From: Opitutales bacterium
GTDB lineage: Bacteria > Verrucomicrobiota > Verrucomicrobiia > Opitutales > Seribacteraceae
Direction of reading: 5' to 3'
Assembly (NCBI GenBank): GCA_028045305.1
Contig: JAOFTV010000007.1
Location: 1 to 64,000 of the forward strand
DNA: 64,000 bases
Shown: positions 9,871 through 19,412 of the stretch, piece after piece
How positions within the stretch are numbered: position 1 is the first letter of the stretch
Layout of the letters: each line of letters begins with the position of its first letter
Position numbers and translations under genes: made by a program
Notes under the pieces: generated by a model
What the model saw: only the letters and a program-made list of their open reading frames with translations
What the model was told of the DNA's origin: nothing
Database searches by the model: none

Positions 9871-11564
9871 GCTGTAATAAGATCCATGGGTTTGTGGTGA
9901 AGCGCTTCTTTTTCAACAAATGAGAGGTGTTTCCACTTGGAACCATCCAATTGTACTGCTCCTTTTTTGATCTCCGAAAATTCAATTCCAGAAAGCACGG
10001 AGTCCTCCATGGAACTCATCGCCTGCCAAACATCATGTAATTCGGAAAGCACCTTGGTTTCATTGGAAAACAAATTGACCAGTTTAGAAAGAATTTTGCA
10101 TTCGCTGAGAAGCCCGGCAGGACCGGGAATGGCCTGATCGAAACATTGCAGTAGGAAAGAACGGTTTATAAAACTACCAGACTTTTCAAACACGGATAGT
10201 CCCGGCAAAACCACATTTGCTGAAGAACTGGACGAATTTTGAGTCGTACCCATGAACACCAAAGATATTTTGTCCAGGTTTTCTTGAGTAATTCCGGACT
10301 CCAGAAGGTCTTCTCCAATGACTAACAAAGCATCAATTTCGCCATCAGAAATCGATTGATTTAATTCGTTCAAATGCTCAGCGGGGTATTGATTGGTCAA
10401 GCCCGCAACCAAGGCACCCCGTAAGTTAGGAGTTCGGTCTGCAGAAAGTAAAATCCCATCATCTTCACCAAAGTGTCCACGTATAAAAACTTTGGCATCA
10501 GTAAGTTCGGCCAATCGTTGGGTAAGAAATTGTTCTTCCAGAGTCGATCGACAATTAGCAACCAACCCCAATTTTTTTTCCTTTAGTGTCTCAAATGCAC
10601 GAGAGATTGCATCCTCCAAAGGAAGGTCACTACCATCAGCAGAAGGACGTCTTATACGATCTTCTGACTGGACCGATTTATAAAGCTCACGACCACTATC
10701 CGTCATCCAAGTATCATTCACCAAATCATTACGACGAGGAGTGATTCGTTGAATAACTCCTTCTCTGCTAGACACCAAAGTATTGCAACCCGAACTGCTC
10801 TCCGAGCAAATGCTCTTGGACTCTTTAAGGAACCAGACGCGCATTTTGAATCGAAAATCTGTACTCGTTAAAGCACCAACCGGACAGATATCCACGGTAT
10901 TCAAGGAATAATTATTGGCCAATTCTTTACCAGGAAAACAGGTCAAAGTTGAAAAGCTACCTCGATCAACAAAACCAAGCACATCATCCTTGGCAACTTC
11001 CTGAGAAAATCGAATACAGCGAGAACACAATATACATCTCTCATCGTCCAAAGTCACTCTTGGACCGAGCCTCGTGCGTTTGGGCTTAACATTTTTTCTT
11101 TCGATGTAACGGCTGTAGCCTCGACCATAATCAGTGGCAAATTCTTGAAGCCTGCACTCCCCCGCCTGATCACAAATTGGACAATCCAGGGGATGATTGA
11201 CCAAAAGAAACTCCATAATTCCCTCCCTGCACTCGTTAACCAAATCGGACTCAGTTCTGATGTGCATACCGGGTGATACATTTGTAGCACAACCAATCAC
11301 AGGTTTTGGAACCCACCCGATCTTAGGTCCACCGTTATCCTCTAAAATGGGTTCTCCTGTCGCACGGTCTCTCATCGGTGTGCCCATTTCAACCAAGCAC
11401 ATTCGGCAGTTACCTGCTATACTAAGTTTGGGATGGTAGCAATAATGAGGGACTTCCTTGCCGTGAAGGGCGGCAGCTTCTACTGCGTTGATCCCGTTAG
11501 GCACTTCAACCTCAGTACCATTTAAGGTAATAACAACAAACTCTTCTTTTTCTGGAGAAATCAT
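9867..11564 (-). CDS. nuoG: NADH-quinone oxidoreductase subunit G (short form)
   Basis: NuoG is the iron-sulfur subunit of the complex I peripheral arm. The N-terminal 220 residues carry the 2Fe-2S domain (HYCYHPKLSIAGNCRMC...), the His/Cys cluster segment (HPLDCPICDQAGECRLQ) and a ferredoxin-like domain (CILCSRCIRF with CPVGAL). A 4Fe4S-Mo/W-type domain follows. At 565 residues it is clearly shorter than many NuoG proteins (about 700-900). The molybdopterin-oxidoreductase-like C-terminal region appears reduced, and no catalytic Mo role is expected. It lies between nuoF (7-base gap) and nuoH (4-base overlap). Confidence 0.95.
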   Translation of the reverse strand: MISPEKEEFVVITLNGTEVEVPNGINAVEAAALHGKEVPHYCYHPKLSIAGNCRMCLVEMGTPMRDRATGEPILEDNGGPKIGWVPKPVIGCATNVSPGMHIRTESDLVNECREGIMEFLLVNHPLDCPICDQAGECRLQEFATDYGRGYSRYIERKNVKPKRTRLGPRVTLDDERCILCSRCIRFSQEVAKDDVLGFVDRGSFSTLTCFPGKELANNYSLNTVDICPVGALTSTDFRFKMRVWFLKESKSICSESSSGCNTLVSSREGVIQRITPRRNDLVNDTWMTDSGRELYKSVQSEDRIRRPSADGSDLPLEDAISRAFETLKEKKLGLVANCRSTLEEQFLTQRLAELTDAKVFIRGHFGEDDGILLSADRTPNLRGALVAGLTNQYPAEHLNELNQSISDGEIDALLVIGEDLLESGITQENLDKISLVFMGTTQNSSSSSANVVLPGLSVFEKSGSFINRSFLLQCFDQAIPGPAGLLSECKILSKLVNLFSNETKVLSELHDVWQAMSSMEDSVLSGIEFSEIKKGAVQLDGSKWKHLSFVEKEALHHKPMDLITA

Positions 11565-11571
11565 CCGTTCG

Positions 11572-12930
11572 TTAAATCAGTTGGAGAGATTTTGGATCTC
11601 GATCTTTTTGAGAGTCGGTTGCTTTTCTTATAAAATCGTCCTTGAACTTGGTGACAAAACTTTGTGTAGGCCAGGCGGCAGCTTCTCCAAATGCACAAAT
11701 GGTCCGGCCTTCTATTTGTTTAGCTACTGAGAGGAGCAAATCTGCATCTTCTTCGCGAGCTCCCCCCGAGCACATCCGTTGAGAAATTTTACGCATCCAC
11801 AAGGAACCTTCGCGACAAGGTGTACATTGACCACAGGATTCATGAGCATAGAAAGCATTCACATTTGCCATCGCTTCAACGATATCAACTGTGTCGTCCA
11901 TTACGATAATTCCTCCGGATCCAGACATGCTTCCTGCAGACATTGGCCCGTCAAAGTCAAGGGGTATATCCTCTAACCCCCAATCAAATTCGGTCCCATC
12001 CTTAAGACTACCAGTGAAACGTTCGTCCGCACGCAAAACCTTAGCAGATGAGCCTCCGGGGATAACCGCCTTAAGCGAGCGTCCAGGTTGCAAACCTCCA
12101 CAAACATCAAAAATCATCTGTCCCAAGGTAAGTGACCCACATTCAAATTCGTAATATCCTGGATTCATTACCTGACCTGACACACACCATATTCGAGTTC
12201 CAGTGTTATTAGGCTTTCCAATTTTAGAAAATTCTTCTCCTCCCATTTCAATAATGTGACGAACATTACATAGCGTTTCCACATTATTGACAATTGTTGG
12301 GCATTGATAAAGCCCAAGGACAGCAGGAAAATAAGGAGGCTTAATCCGCGGATTTGGTCTCTTTCCTTCCAAGGATTCAATCAACCCAGTCTCTTCTCCA
12401 CAGATATAAGCACCTGCACCACGATGAACCACTAAGTTACAAGAATAATCAGTACCTAAAATTTGGTCCCCGCAAAAGCCAGCCTTCTTGGCTTCTATAA
12501 TCGCACGATCAAGGATCCGTGCCCCCTCATGAAATTCTGCTCGTATGTATATAAAAGCCTGCTTTGCACCAATAGCAAAAGCGGCAATCATCATCCCCTC
12601 AATTAACTGATGGGGGTCTTTATACATGATTTGCCTGTCCTTAAATGTACCAGGTTCGGATTCATCAGCATTGCAAATCAAATAAATTGGTTTACCAGAT
12701 TTCCGATCAAGAAATTTCCACTTCATGCCCGCGGGAAAACCAGCCCCGCCACGACCACGCACTCCGGATTTAAGGACTTCTTCACCTACCTCATCGGGTT
12801 TCATCGAAAAGGCTTTTTTCAGACTTTCATAACCTCCTTCACGAAGATAACAACCAATTTGGTTGGAATACTTGGGATCATCCGCGTGCTTTAGGATAAT
12901 TCTTCTTTCTTTTGGTGTAGACGCATTCAC
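11572..12930 (-). CDS. nuoF: NADH-quinone oxidoreductase subunit F (NADH/FMN binding)
   Basis: NuoF oxidises NADH through FMN and the N3 cluster. Diagnostic motifs are GVRGRGGAGFPAGMKW (NADH/FMN site), YICGEETGLIESLEGKRP (FMN site) and ESCGQCTPCREG, with the distal Cys in RTICAFGEAAAW supplying the 4Fe-4S ligands. The 452-residue length is usual. The start codon is GTG (12930), and no good ribosome binding site is visible. It is 17 bases downstream of nuoE and pairs with it as the NADH dehydrogenase module. Confidence 0.97.
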   Translation of the reverse strand: MNASTPKERRIILKHADDPKYSNQIGCYLREGGYESLKKAFSMKPDEVGEEVLKSGVRGRGGAGFPAGMKWKFLDRKSGKPIYLICNADESEPGTFKDRQIMYKDPHQLIEGMMIAAFAIGAKQAFIYIRAEFHEGARILDRAIIEAKKAGFCGDQILGTDYSCNLVVHRGAGAYICGEETGLIESLEGKRPNPRIKPPYFPAVLGLYQCPTIVNNVETLCNVRHIIEMGGEEFSKIGKPNNTGTRIWCVSGQVMNPGYYEFECGSLTLGQMIFDVCGGLQPGRSLKAVIPGGSSAKVLRADERFTGSLKDGTEFDWGLEDIPLDFDGPMSAGSMSGSGGIIVMDDTVDIVEAMANVNAFYAHESCGQCTPCREGSLWMRKISQRMCSGGAREEDADLLLSVAKQIEGRTICAFGEAAAWPTQSFVTKFKDDFIRKATDSQKDRDPKSLQLI

Positions 12931-12947
12931 AATTCTAAAAGGATTAA

Positions 12948-13493
12948 CTATTTCGATTCTTGATTCAAGGAATCCTCATAGCTTGTAAAATCAACAGAAC
13001 CGTCCAATTTCCCGTCGATCAGAAGCTCAGCAAAATTCTCTGCTCTTTTCGCGTCGATATTCTCGTAAGTCTTTTCATCCACAATCACCACAGGTCCTTG
13101 CCCGCAATCTGCCAAACACTCCATAAATTCTAAGGAATATTCTCCATCTTCGCGAACATGCCCCTCTTTTACGCCCAATTTTTTCTCAAAAGTTTTGCAA
13201 GTTCCATATGATCCGCGTAGGGCACAAGGAAGCGTTCGGCAAACCCGTACATGTTTTCTACCCCATGGCTTTTCGCGAAGCATCGGATAAAATGTAATAA
13301 GTTCTTTGATGTTGATGGGTTGAAGCTCAAGGCGGTGTGCGATCCACTCACATGCAGAATCATTCACAGAACCCAATTCGTCCTGCACCAAGTGGATAAC
13401 CATGAGAGCTGCACTTCTCTTTTCTGGATACTTGGGGACAACCTCGTCAATTTTGGTCAAAGTATCTACCGATAGATTTAGAGTGTTTTCCAT
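12948..13493 (-). CDS. nuoE: NADH-quinone oxidoreductase subunit E
   Basis: NuoE is a thioredoxin-fold 2Fe-2S subunit (cluster N1a). The ATG at 13493 (MENTLNLSVDTL) is chosen. The frame is open further upstream but only within nuoD, and the 181-residue product fits the family. The first residues precede a helical domain (YPEKRSAALMVIHLVQDELG, then PINIKELITFYPMLREKPWG). Cluster ligands are visible in CRTLPCALRG and ECLADCGQGP. The start lies one base after the nuoD stop, with GGGAGA inside the nuoD end as a possible ribosome binding site. Confidence 0.95.
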   Translation of the reverse strand: MENTLNLSVDTLTKIDEVVPKYPEKRSAALMVIHLVQDELGSVNDSACEWIAHRLELQPINIKELITFYPMLREKPWGRKHVRVCRTLPCALRGSYGTCKTFEKKLGVKEGHVREDGEYSLEFMECLADCGQGPVVIVDEKTYENIDAKRAENFAELLIDGKLDGSVDFTSYEDSLNQESK

Positions 13494-13494
13494 C

Positions 13495-14727
13495 TTATCG
13501 ATCACATTCTCCCATGACGAAATCAAGACTTCCCAAAATAACCGTGATATCGCTAAGCATATGTCCTGGAACCAATTTTTCGAGGATGCTAAGATTACAA
13601 AAACTGGGTGCTCTAATTTTAAGCCTGTAAGGAACGCCACCACCTTTGGATACCAAGTAAAAACCAAGTGCACCTTTGGGGTTTTCCGCTTCAAAATAAG
13701 TTTCTCCTGGAGGAATTTGAGGACCCTCGGTGACAATCATGAAATTTTGAATCAACTCCTCCATACTGGTCATGATTTTTTCCTTCGGTGGGGCAAATAT
13801 CTTTTTTGCATCCTCAGCGTACCATAAACCGCCAGGCATAGAGGCGATAACTTGTTTAACGATAAGAATACTCTGCCTGACCTCTTCGATCCGGACAAGG
13901 TATCGATCATAGCAATCACCCTTGGATCCAATGGGCACATCAAATTCATATTTTTCATACCCGCTGTAAGGTTTATCCTTGCGCAAATCCAAGTCCACCC
14001 CACTGGCCCGAAGGTTTGGACCAGTCAAACCGTAAGCGATTGCATCCTCCTTAGAAATTGTTCCGATGCCCTCGGTACGATCAAGAAAAATACGATTACG
14101 GGTAAGAAGTTTTTCGACCTCATCAATGGCCTTGGGTAGCTCGTTAACAAATTTTTCCACTTTTGGCAGCCATCCATCCGGCAAGTCTCTGGCTACCCCA
14201 CCTATCCGAGTATAACTAGTGGTAAATCGGGCTCCTGTGAGTTCCTCAAACAATGTGTAAAGTTTCTCACGTTCAGTAAAGGTGTACATAAAAGGTGTCC
14301 AAGCACCAGCATCCATACCAAATACACCCATCCCAAGAAGGTGACTCGAAATTCTTGCCATTTCACAAACCAAAACCCGGATAGCCTCACAGCGTTCGGG
14401 CAATTTTAGACCAGCCAAATTTTCTACAGTAATAGCGTAGGCAACATTGTTAGCAAGGGGGGCTAGATAGTCCAAACGATCCGTGTAAGGCACGAATTGG
14501 TTGTAAGTCATGTTTTCGGCAATTTTTTCATCTCCCCTGTGCAAATATCCAAGCACCGGTTCACAGCGAGTGATCAAATCGCCATCCAATTCCATTAATA
14601 GACGAAGAACGCCATGGGTGGTGGGGTGAGAAGGTCCAACATTCAGGGACATGTGTGCACTTTCAGAATGTGAGGCGGCTTGCGCACCCACATCACCGAT
14701 TTGAACTTCTTTGACAGTAGTACTCAC
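13495..14727 (-). CDS. nuoD: NADH-quinone oxidoreductase subunit D
   Basis: NuoD is the 49-kDa-type subunit that forms the quinone site with NuoB. The 410-residue protein shows MSLNVGPSHPTTHGVLR and GYLHRGDEKIAE near the N-terminus, YLAPLANNVAYA, a central GMGVFGMDAGAWTPFMY segment, and the C-terminal LGSLDFVMGECDR, corresponding to the family ending DPVMGEVDR. The GTG start overlaps the nuoC stop by 4 bases (GTGA), a translational-coupling arrangement. It is separate from nuoC, with no CD fusion. Confidence 0.97.
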   Translation of the reverse strand: MSTTVKEVQIGDVGAQAASHSESAHMSLNVGPSHPTTHGVLRLLMELDGDLITRCEPVLGYLHRGDEKIAENMTYNQFVPYTDRLDYLAPLANNVAYAITVENLAGLKLPERCEAIRVLVCEMARISSHLLGMGVFGMDAGAWTPFMYTFTEREKLYTLFEELTGARFTTSYTRIGGVARDLPDGWLPKVEKFVNELPKAIDEVEKLLTRNRIFLDRTEGIGTISKEDAIAYGLTGPNLRASGVDLDLRKDKPYSGYEKYEFDVPIGSKGDCYDRYLVRIEEVRQSILIVKQVIASMPGGLWYAEDAKKIFAPPKEKIMTSMEELIQNFMIVTEGPQIPPGETYFEAENPKGALGFYLVSKGGGVPYRLKIRAPSFCNLSILEKLVPGHMLSDITVILGSLDFVMGECDR

Positions 14728-15341
14728 AGTGGTTTTTCAGATTTCTCAGTCCAGCTTTCATCTTTTGCCCTAGGCTCGGCTTCACTCATTCGACTGTTGC
14801 CCGATGCAACGAAAGGCCCCCCCATCATCGGAGCAGGATCGACATCCGCACCAGTTACCTCCGCTACATCTGCAGCCGGCAAAGGAACCTCAATTCCCGC
14901 AAGAGGAAATTCTTTACGCAAGGGAAAATAAGGATAATCATCCCACATTAAAATACGTTTGAGATTGGGATGATCTAAAAAGTTAATCCCGAACATATCA
15001 AAAGTTTCTCTTTCGTGCCAATTAGCCGCTGGAAAGACAGAACTTACAGAAGGAATACAGGGAGCTTCATTATCTGGGCAGAGAACATGGATACGAAGAT
15101 ATGATTTGTGGACCAAAGAATAAAAGTGAAGCACCACAGAAAAACGTTTTTCTGCTCCATCACCATGGTCAACTGCAGTAAGATCCACAAGCAGGTCAAA
15201 GGTCTCTTCATCGCGAAGATGCTTGGTGAAATCAACGAGCGATTCAGGCAAACAATTAATAGTCAGACAATCCTCGTGGTGTTTAAAGGAGAGATAATCC
15301 CGCCCATTGAGCAGGGACTTGACGAAATCATCGTCAATCAT
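14724..15341 (-). CDS. nuoC: NADH-quinone oxidoreductase subunit C
   Basis: NuoC is the 30-kDa-type subunit. The ATG at 15341 (MIDDDFVKSL) lies 4 bases after the nuoB stop and is preferred over a longer frame that would overlap nuoB. The 205-residue product carries the signature region NWHERETFDMFGINFLDHPNLKRILM and YPFPLRKEFPL-like (here YPYFPLRKEFPLAG). The C-terminal 50 residues after the core form a Pro/Ala/Ser-rich extension without recognisable motifs. It is coupled to nuoD by a 4-base overlap. Confidence 0.96.
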   Translation of the reverse strand: MIDDDFVKSLLNGRDYLSFKHHEDCLTINCLPESLVDFTKHLRDEETFDLLVDLTAVDHGDGAEKRFSVVLHFYSLVHKSYLRIHVLCPDNEAPCIPSVSSVFPAANWHERETFDMFGINFLDHPNLKRILMWDDYPYFPLRKEFPLAGIEVPLPAADVAEVTGADVDPAPMMGGPFVASGNSRMSEAEPRAKDESWTEKSEKPL

Positions 15342-15345
15342 TGAA

Positions 15346-15870
15346 TCAAGCGACCCCAGTGGGTTCGGGCTTATTCGACAGGTTGCGAACTGACGACTCA
15401 TTCCCGATTTTTCCCTGCAATTTCATCATCGCGTCCAACAATGCTTCAGGACGGGGTGGACATCCACTGACGTAGACATCTACAGGTACGACGTTATCAA
15501 CTCCTTGCATCACAGCATACGATCTGTACATTCCACCAGTCGATGCACAGGCTCCCATGGCAACCACCCACTTGGGATCTCCCATTTGATCATAAATTCT
15601 ACGGACAACCTCGGCCATTTTGTAAGTAACCGTGCCAGCAACTATCATACAATCTGATTGTCGTGGCGAAAAACGCATAACCTCCATCCCGAAACGGGAA
15701 ATATCATACCGCGAAGCTGCTGAAGCCATAAGTTCGATAGCACAACACGCTAAGCCCATAGGCATAGGCCAAACCGAGTGTTTTCTGATCCAATTGATAA
15801 CGGAGTCTGCACGAGTGACTATCACTTCGCCTTCAACTTTACTGTTATACCCGACTTCGTTTGAGATCAT
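15346..15870 (-). CDS. nuoB: NADH-quinone oxidoreductase subunit B
   Basis: NuoB binds cluster N2, which reduces quinone. The 174-residue protein has the tandem cysteines in [11 protein letters not shown], the segment [21 protein letters not shown], and [10 protein letters not shown] and [11 protein letters not shown] carrying the remaining ligands. It is the first nuo gene present. The 157 bases upstream, up to tRNA-Ser, cannot hold nuoA, so nuoA must be elsewhere if the complex is complete. I could not identify a convincing promoter in that gap. Confidence 0.97.
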   Translation of the reverse strand: MISNEVGYNSKVEGEVIVTRADSVINWIRKHSVWPMPMGLACCAIELMASAASRYDISRFGMEVMRFSPRQSDCMIVAGTVTYKMAEVVRRIYDQMGDPKWVVAMGACASTGGMYRSYAVMQGVDNVVPVDVYVSGCPPRPEALLDAMMKLQGKIGNESSVRNLSNKPEPTGVA

Positions 15871-15975
15871 TTTTGTTTTCTAGTTGATTTGTGGAAACAA
15901 GCAAACCTCAAAATAATCTCAGGCTAATTCTAAATCTAAACTTATCATTTTGAGCATCACAGGTTCTTTTGAACA

Positions 15976-16006
15976 TTGACGAAAAGGTCATCGTGCTTCA
16001 TACAAA
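15976..16006 (+). promoter_or_regulatory. Possible sigma-70 promoter for tRNA-Ser
   Basis: TTGACG at 15976-15981 matches the -35 consensus in five of six bases. TACAAA at 16001-16006 matches the -10 in four of six, with a long 19-base spacer. A start near 16013 would lie about 15 bases before the mature tRNA. This is pattern matching only. Confidence 0.35.
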
Positions 16007-16027
16007 ATCCCTTCAATACGGATATTC

Positions 16028-16115
<88 letters not shown>

Positions 16116-16138
16116 TAACTTGCTTAAATCAATCGCAG

Positions 16139-16166
16139 TTTAAATCAATTACCCGTTAAATATAAT
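16139..16166 (+). promoter_or_regulatory. Possible promoter upstream of acetolactate synthase
   Basis: TATAAT at 16161-16166 is a perfect -10 hexamer, with TTTAAA at 16139-16144 (four of six) 16 bases upstream. A direct repeat TTAAATCAAT occurs at 16124-16133 and 16140-16149, overlapping the -35. A start near 16173 would give a leader of about 80 bases. No leader peptide or attenuator hairpin was recognised. Confidence 0.4.
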
Positions 16167-16252
16167 ATTCACTAGTGAGCTGACTGCACCTCCCTTTGCC
16201 CTTGTGTAAATTCTATACTTCCGACATTTTGTGAAGTAACGAATATAGTATA

Positions 16253-18034
16253 ATGAAAACTGAACCTATCCATTCTACAAACTGCGAAAAACCTGGAGAA
16301 CTTGGACCTGCAATGAAAGGTGCCGATGTTCTTGTAAGTGCACTGGAAAAAGAGGGTGTCGATGTAGTATTTGCTTACCCTGGAGGAGCGTCCATGGAAT
16401 TGCACCAGTCTTTAACCAAATCCGAAAAGATCAGAACGATCTTGCCCAGACAGGAACAGGGTGGCGGTTTTATGGCTCATGGTTATGCAAGAGCGACTGG
16501 TAGAGCGGGTGTTTGTATGGCTACCTCAGGACCGGGTGCGACCAACCTCGTAACTTGTATTGCCGATGCATTTATGGACAGTATACCTTTGGTTGCAATT
16601 ACCGGTCAGGTTTACCAACAATTTATTGGTAAAGCTGCCTTCCAAGAAACCGATTTTTTCGGCATGACTCTTCCCATCGTTAAGCACAGTTATCTCGTTC
16701 TTACTGCTGCGGATTTACCACAGGTAGTAAAAGATGCATTTCACCTTGCCGAAAGCGGAAGACCTGGTCCTGTCGTTATTGATATTCCGAAGGATGTTCA
16801 GCAAGAAATCTTCGAACCCTTTTTCCCTCATGAAGTTTCTAATCTGGAAGGTTATAAACTCGAAAGCCCGAAAGCCACCGATGAAGAGTTGCTAGAAGTT
16901 CTCAGCCTCATCGGAAAAGCTAAAAAACCGGTTCTTTACACGGGTGGTGGAATTATATCTTCAGAGGCACACGAAGAACTTAAAGAATTTGCAGATTTAA
17001 CTGGGCTACCCGTAGTTCATACGCTCATGGGAGTTGGGGTTTTTGACCCTGACCATGAACAATCTTTATACTGGTATGGCATGCATGGCACCGTAGCGGG
17101 AAACTGGGCAGTTTGCGAAAGTGATCTGCTCTTGTGTGCCGGTGCTCGTTTCGATGACCGAATCACAGGGAAAGTCGAAAAATATGCTCCCGATGCATAT
17201 GTTATTCATTTCGATTTAGACCAATCTGAACATAACAAAAATGTTCATGCACATTTTCCTATCCGATCGGATATTCGGTACGCACTGAAGCGCATGTGCG
17301 AACTCTTCAAAGCTAACAAGCAAGAAAAGCCTGACCTGAAAGCTTGGATGAAGATATTGAAAGAATGGAAACTTAAATACCCTTTCAAATATAATCAAGG
17401 AAAGCATGTTACCTCACAGGAAGCGGTCCAAGTTCTCTACGAAGAATCAAATGGAGATGCGATCATCACAACCGGTGTCGGACAACATCAAATGTGGGCT
17501 GCTCAGTACTACAGGTTTAAAGAGCCAAGGACTTACATTTCTTCCTTAGGCCTAGGAACCATGGGGTTTGGCTACCCTGCTGCGATCGGAGCAAAAGTCG
17601 CACGACCAGATAAGGAAGTGATTGATATTGATGGGGATGGTTCATTTTTAATGAATGTTCAGGAACTTGCTACTGCTAAAATCGAAAAGATTAACGCCAA
17701 GTGCCTATTACTTAATAACCAGCATTTAGGAATGGTCGTACAATGGGAGGATAAATTTTACGAGTCTGTACGGGGTCATACAATCCTTTGCGACCCCGAA
17801 AACATTGGAGGTCCGGAGAACTTGGACGCAATTTACCCCGATTACATTAAAATGTGCGAAGGGTTTGGGGTAAAGGCAAGGAGAGTGACAAAGAGAGAAG
17901 AGCTAAGAGATGCAATGCGTGAGATGTTAGACGCTGAAGAACCTTACCTTCTTGAAATAATTGTGCCTTACACTGAACATGTTATGCCGATGATCCCACA
18001 AGGTAAATCTGCTAAAGAAATGCTAATTGATTAA
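16253..18034 (+). CDS. ilvB: Acetolactate synthase, large (catalytic) subunit
   Basis: This enzyme condenses two pyruvates, or pyruvate and 2-oxobutyrate, in branched-chain amino acid synthesis. The 593-residue protein has the three TPP-enzyme domains. The N-terminal domain (about 21-190) contains [11 protein letters not shown] and catalytic Glu68 in [18 protein letters not shown]. The central FAD-binding-type domain is at about 210-350. The C-terminal TPP domain has GDGSF at 461-465 and NN at 488-489. The ending [15 protein letters not shown] is typical of the biosynthetic type. No ilvN regulatory subunit gene follows within the window. The first 20 residues look poorly conserved, so Met21 (16313) is an alternative start. 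Confidence 0.95.
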   Translation: MKTEPIHSTNCEKPGELGPAMKGADVLVSALEKEGVDVVFAYPGGASMELHQSLTKSEKIRTILPRQEQGGGFMAHGYARATGRAGVCMATSGPGATNLVTCIADAFMDSIPLVAITGQVYQQFIGKAAFQETDFFGMTLPIVKHSYLVLTAADLPQVVKDAFHLAESGRPGPVVIDIPKDVQQEIFEPFFPHEVSNLEGYKLESPKATDEELLEVLSLIGKAKKPVLYTGGGIISSEAHEELKEFADLTGLPVVHTLMGVGVFDPDHEQSLYWYGMHGTVAGNWAVCESDLLLCAGARFDDRITGKVEKYAPDAYVIHFDLDQSEHNKNVHAHFPIRSDIRYALKRMCELFKANKQEKPDLKAWMKILKEWKLKYPFKYNQGKHVTSQEAVQVLYEESNGDAIITTGVGQHQMWAAQYYRFKEPRTYISSLGLGTMGFGYPAAIGAKVARPDKEVIDIDGDGSFLMNVQELATAKIEKINAKCLLLNNQHLGMVVQWEDKFYESVRGHTILCDPENIGGPENLDAIYPDYIKMCEGFGVKARRVTKREELRDAMREMLDAEEPYLLEIIVPYTEHVMPMIPQGKSAKEMLID

Positions 18035-18063
18035 ATTAAGTTGATTGCCTTAAATCCTAAATA

Positions 18064-18309
18064 CTAAAATCTTTCTTCGCATAAGTATTTGATTCTTGAA
18101 GGATGTCTTAATTTCCTAAGTGCGTGAGCTTCTATTTGCCTCACTCTCTCCCGCGTTACACCCATAATCTCACCAATTTCTTCAAGCGTTAATTGTCGCC
18201 CCGGACAGTTCTCAGAAACCCAATTGCAGGCGGAACGAAGCCTTTGCTCCGAACTGCCATCAAAAGAAGGTAAAACGGATTGGTAAAGGGACGGATTCTT
18301 TTCTACCAC
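18064..18309 (-). CDS. Orphan sigma-70 region 4 DNA-binding protein
   Basis: The 81-residue product is essentially one sigma-70 region 4. [20 protein letters not shown], followed by [13 protein letters not shown], is nearly the RpoD region 4.2 helix-turn-helix that reads the -35 element. Regions 1-3 are absent, and the first 30 residues ([17 protein letters not shown]...) match no sigma domain I know. The gene starts with GTG at 18309 and has no Shine-Dalgarno sequence. It lies convergent to acetolactate synthase and downstream of pseI. It could bind -35 sequences, act with core RNA polymerase as an accessory factor, or be a remnant of a larger sigma factor. The clean short frame with its own start favours a real small gene. 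The function is unknown. Confidence 0.75.
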   Translation of the reverse strand: MVEKNPSLYQSVLPSFDGSSEQRLRSACNWVSENCPGRQLTLEEIGEIMGVTRERVRQIEAHALRKLRHPSRIKYLCEERF

Positions 18310-18368
18310 AAATTAATTTAGCATAATTTTCGCTAATTTGCAAAAGCAAGCCAACGAAAAACTAGAAA

Positions 18369-19394
18369 CTAACAAATATCATCAAGGGACAACGGATGCC
18401 CCACTTCCATATCTTTAGTTGCCTTTGATCCTAGCACTTGCTCCCACTTGCTTGGGCACAAACCGTCCCCAGGTCGTGCAATCCTAAGGTTTTTTTCGTC
18501 GAGACATTCACCTTTTCGAACCGGTTCACTAATTAAAATTGAGCGCTTGTAAAAGGCAGGGTTCGAAGGAAGTTTTTTACCAATTGTAGATTTGTATGTA
18601 CAATGTACTGACGAGGTCATTTCAGCAAACTCATTGGGAAGCATCGAGAACCCTCCATCCACGCTAGATAATTCACGATCCAAACAAAGATGTTTCTCTA
18701 TAAGTCTTGCCCCCAAAGCAGTAGCTGCAACTGAGACTAAATGCCCAAGGGAATGATCAGATAAACCAAAGACTACCCCGTGCGTTTGTCCAAGCTCGGG
18801 CATCAAATTCAAACAAAAGTCACTGGGTTGTGCAGGATATTCGCTAACACAATGAAGAAGGAAAATTTCAGGAGATCCATTTTCCTTAAGGATTTCCAAT
18901 GCCGTTCTCACTTCTTCTTCCGATGAAACTCCAACACTGGCAATAACGGGTTTGCCTAGCCTGGCAATTTTTTTGAGCAGCGGATAATGGTTTAATTCAA
19001 AAGAAGCAATTTTATAAACTGGCGGATTGAGTTCTGATTCCAAAAAATCAACTGCAGATTCATCAAAGGGGGAACTAAAGCAAAACATACCGAGACTTTT
19101 TGCTTTTTCAAAAATTTGGGAATGCCATTCCCATGGAGTCATCGCTTCTTCGTATAACTCGGAAAGGCTTTTTCCTGACCAAAGCCCCTCTTTAATGATA
19201 AACCGATTGTCGTTCCCCCGCACTGTAATCGTTTCAGGTTTATAAGTTTGCAGTTTCAATGCATCTGCCCCTGCTTGGAAGGCAGCATCAACGAGGTTAA
19301 GAGCTTTTTGCAAACTGCCTCCGTGGTTGCCTGACATTTCAGCAACCACTAAAGGCGGCTGGTCTCTATCCAAGATGCGACCTACAATGTCCAC
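18369..19394 (-). CDS. pseI: Pseudaminic acid synthase (NeuB family)
   Basis: This family condenses a 6-deoxy-diacetamido-altrose with phosphoenolpyruvate to form pseudaminic acid. The 341-residue protein has the N-terminal TIM barrel: VVAEMSGNHGGSLQKALN, ADALKLQTYKPETIT, then LWSGKSLSELYEEA with TPWEWHSQIF and CFSSPFD. The LKLQTYxPxTIT and EWHSQIF patterns fit PseI better than NeuB or LegI. The C-terminal SAF/antifreeze-like domain begins near residue 285 (SILISEPVRKGE). The start is GTG. It lies 18 bases downstream of pseB. Other pathway genes (pseC, pseF, pseG, pseH) are not evident in the window. Confidence 0.92.
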   Translation of the reverse strand: MDIVGRILDRDQPPLVVAEMSGNHGGSLQKALNLVDAAFQAGADALKLQTYKPETITVRGNDNRFIIKEGLWSGKSLSELYEEAMTPWEWHSQIFEKAKSLGMFCFSSPFDESAVDFLESELNPPVYKIASFELNHYPLLKKIARLGKPVIASVGVSSEEEVRTALEILKENGSPEIFLLHCVSEYPAQPSDFCLNLMPELGQTHGVVFGLSDHSLGHLVSVAATALGARLIEKHLCLDRELSSVDGGFSMLPNEFAEMTSSVHCTYKSTIGKKLPSNPAFYKRSILISEPVRKGECLDEKNLRIARPGDGLCPSKWEQVLGSKATKDMEVGHPLSLDDIC

Positions 19395-19412
19395 ATCAAA
19401 ACCTTAATCCAA

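Noticed and set aside
13494-13736. 81 extra N-terminal codons in the nuoE frame
   Set aside because: They lie inside nuoD in another frame. The product from 13493 has the family length.
16249-16254. TATAAT immediately at the ilvB start codon
   Set aside because: It overlaps the ATG and has no -35 at proper distance (TTGTGA is 14 bases away). The element at 16161-16166 is a better promoter candidate.
18336-18352. Sigma-54-like TTGGCTTGCTTTTGC before the orphan sigma gene
   Set aside because: GG and GC are separated by 9, not 10, bases, which sigma-54 does not tolerate well.
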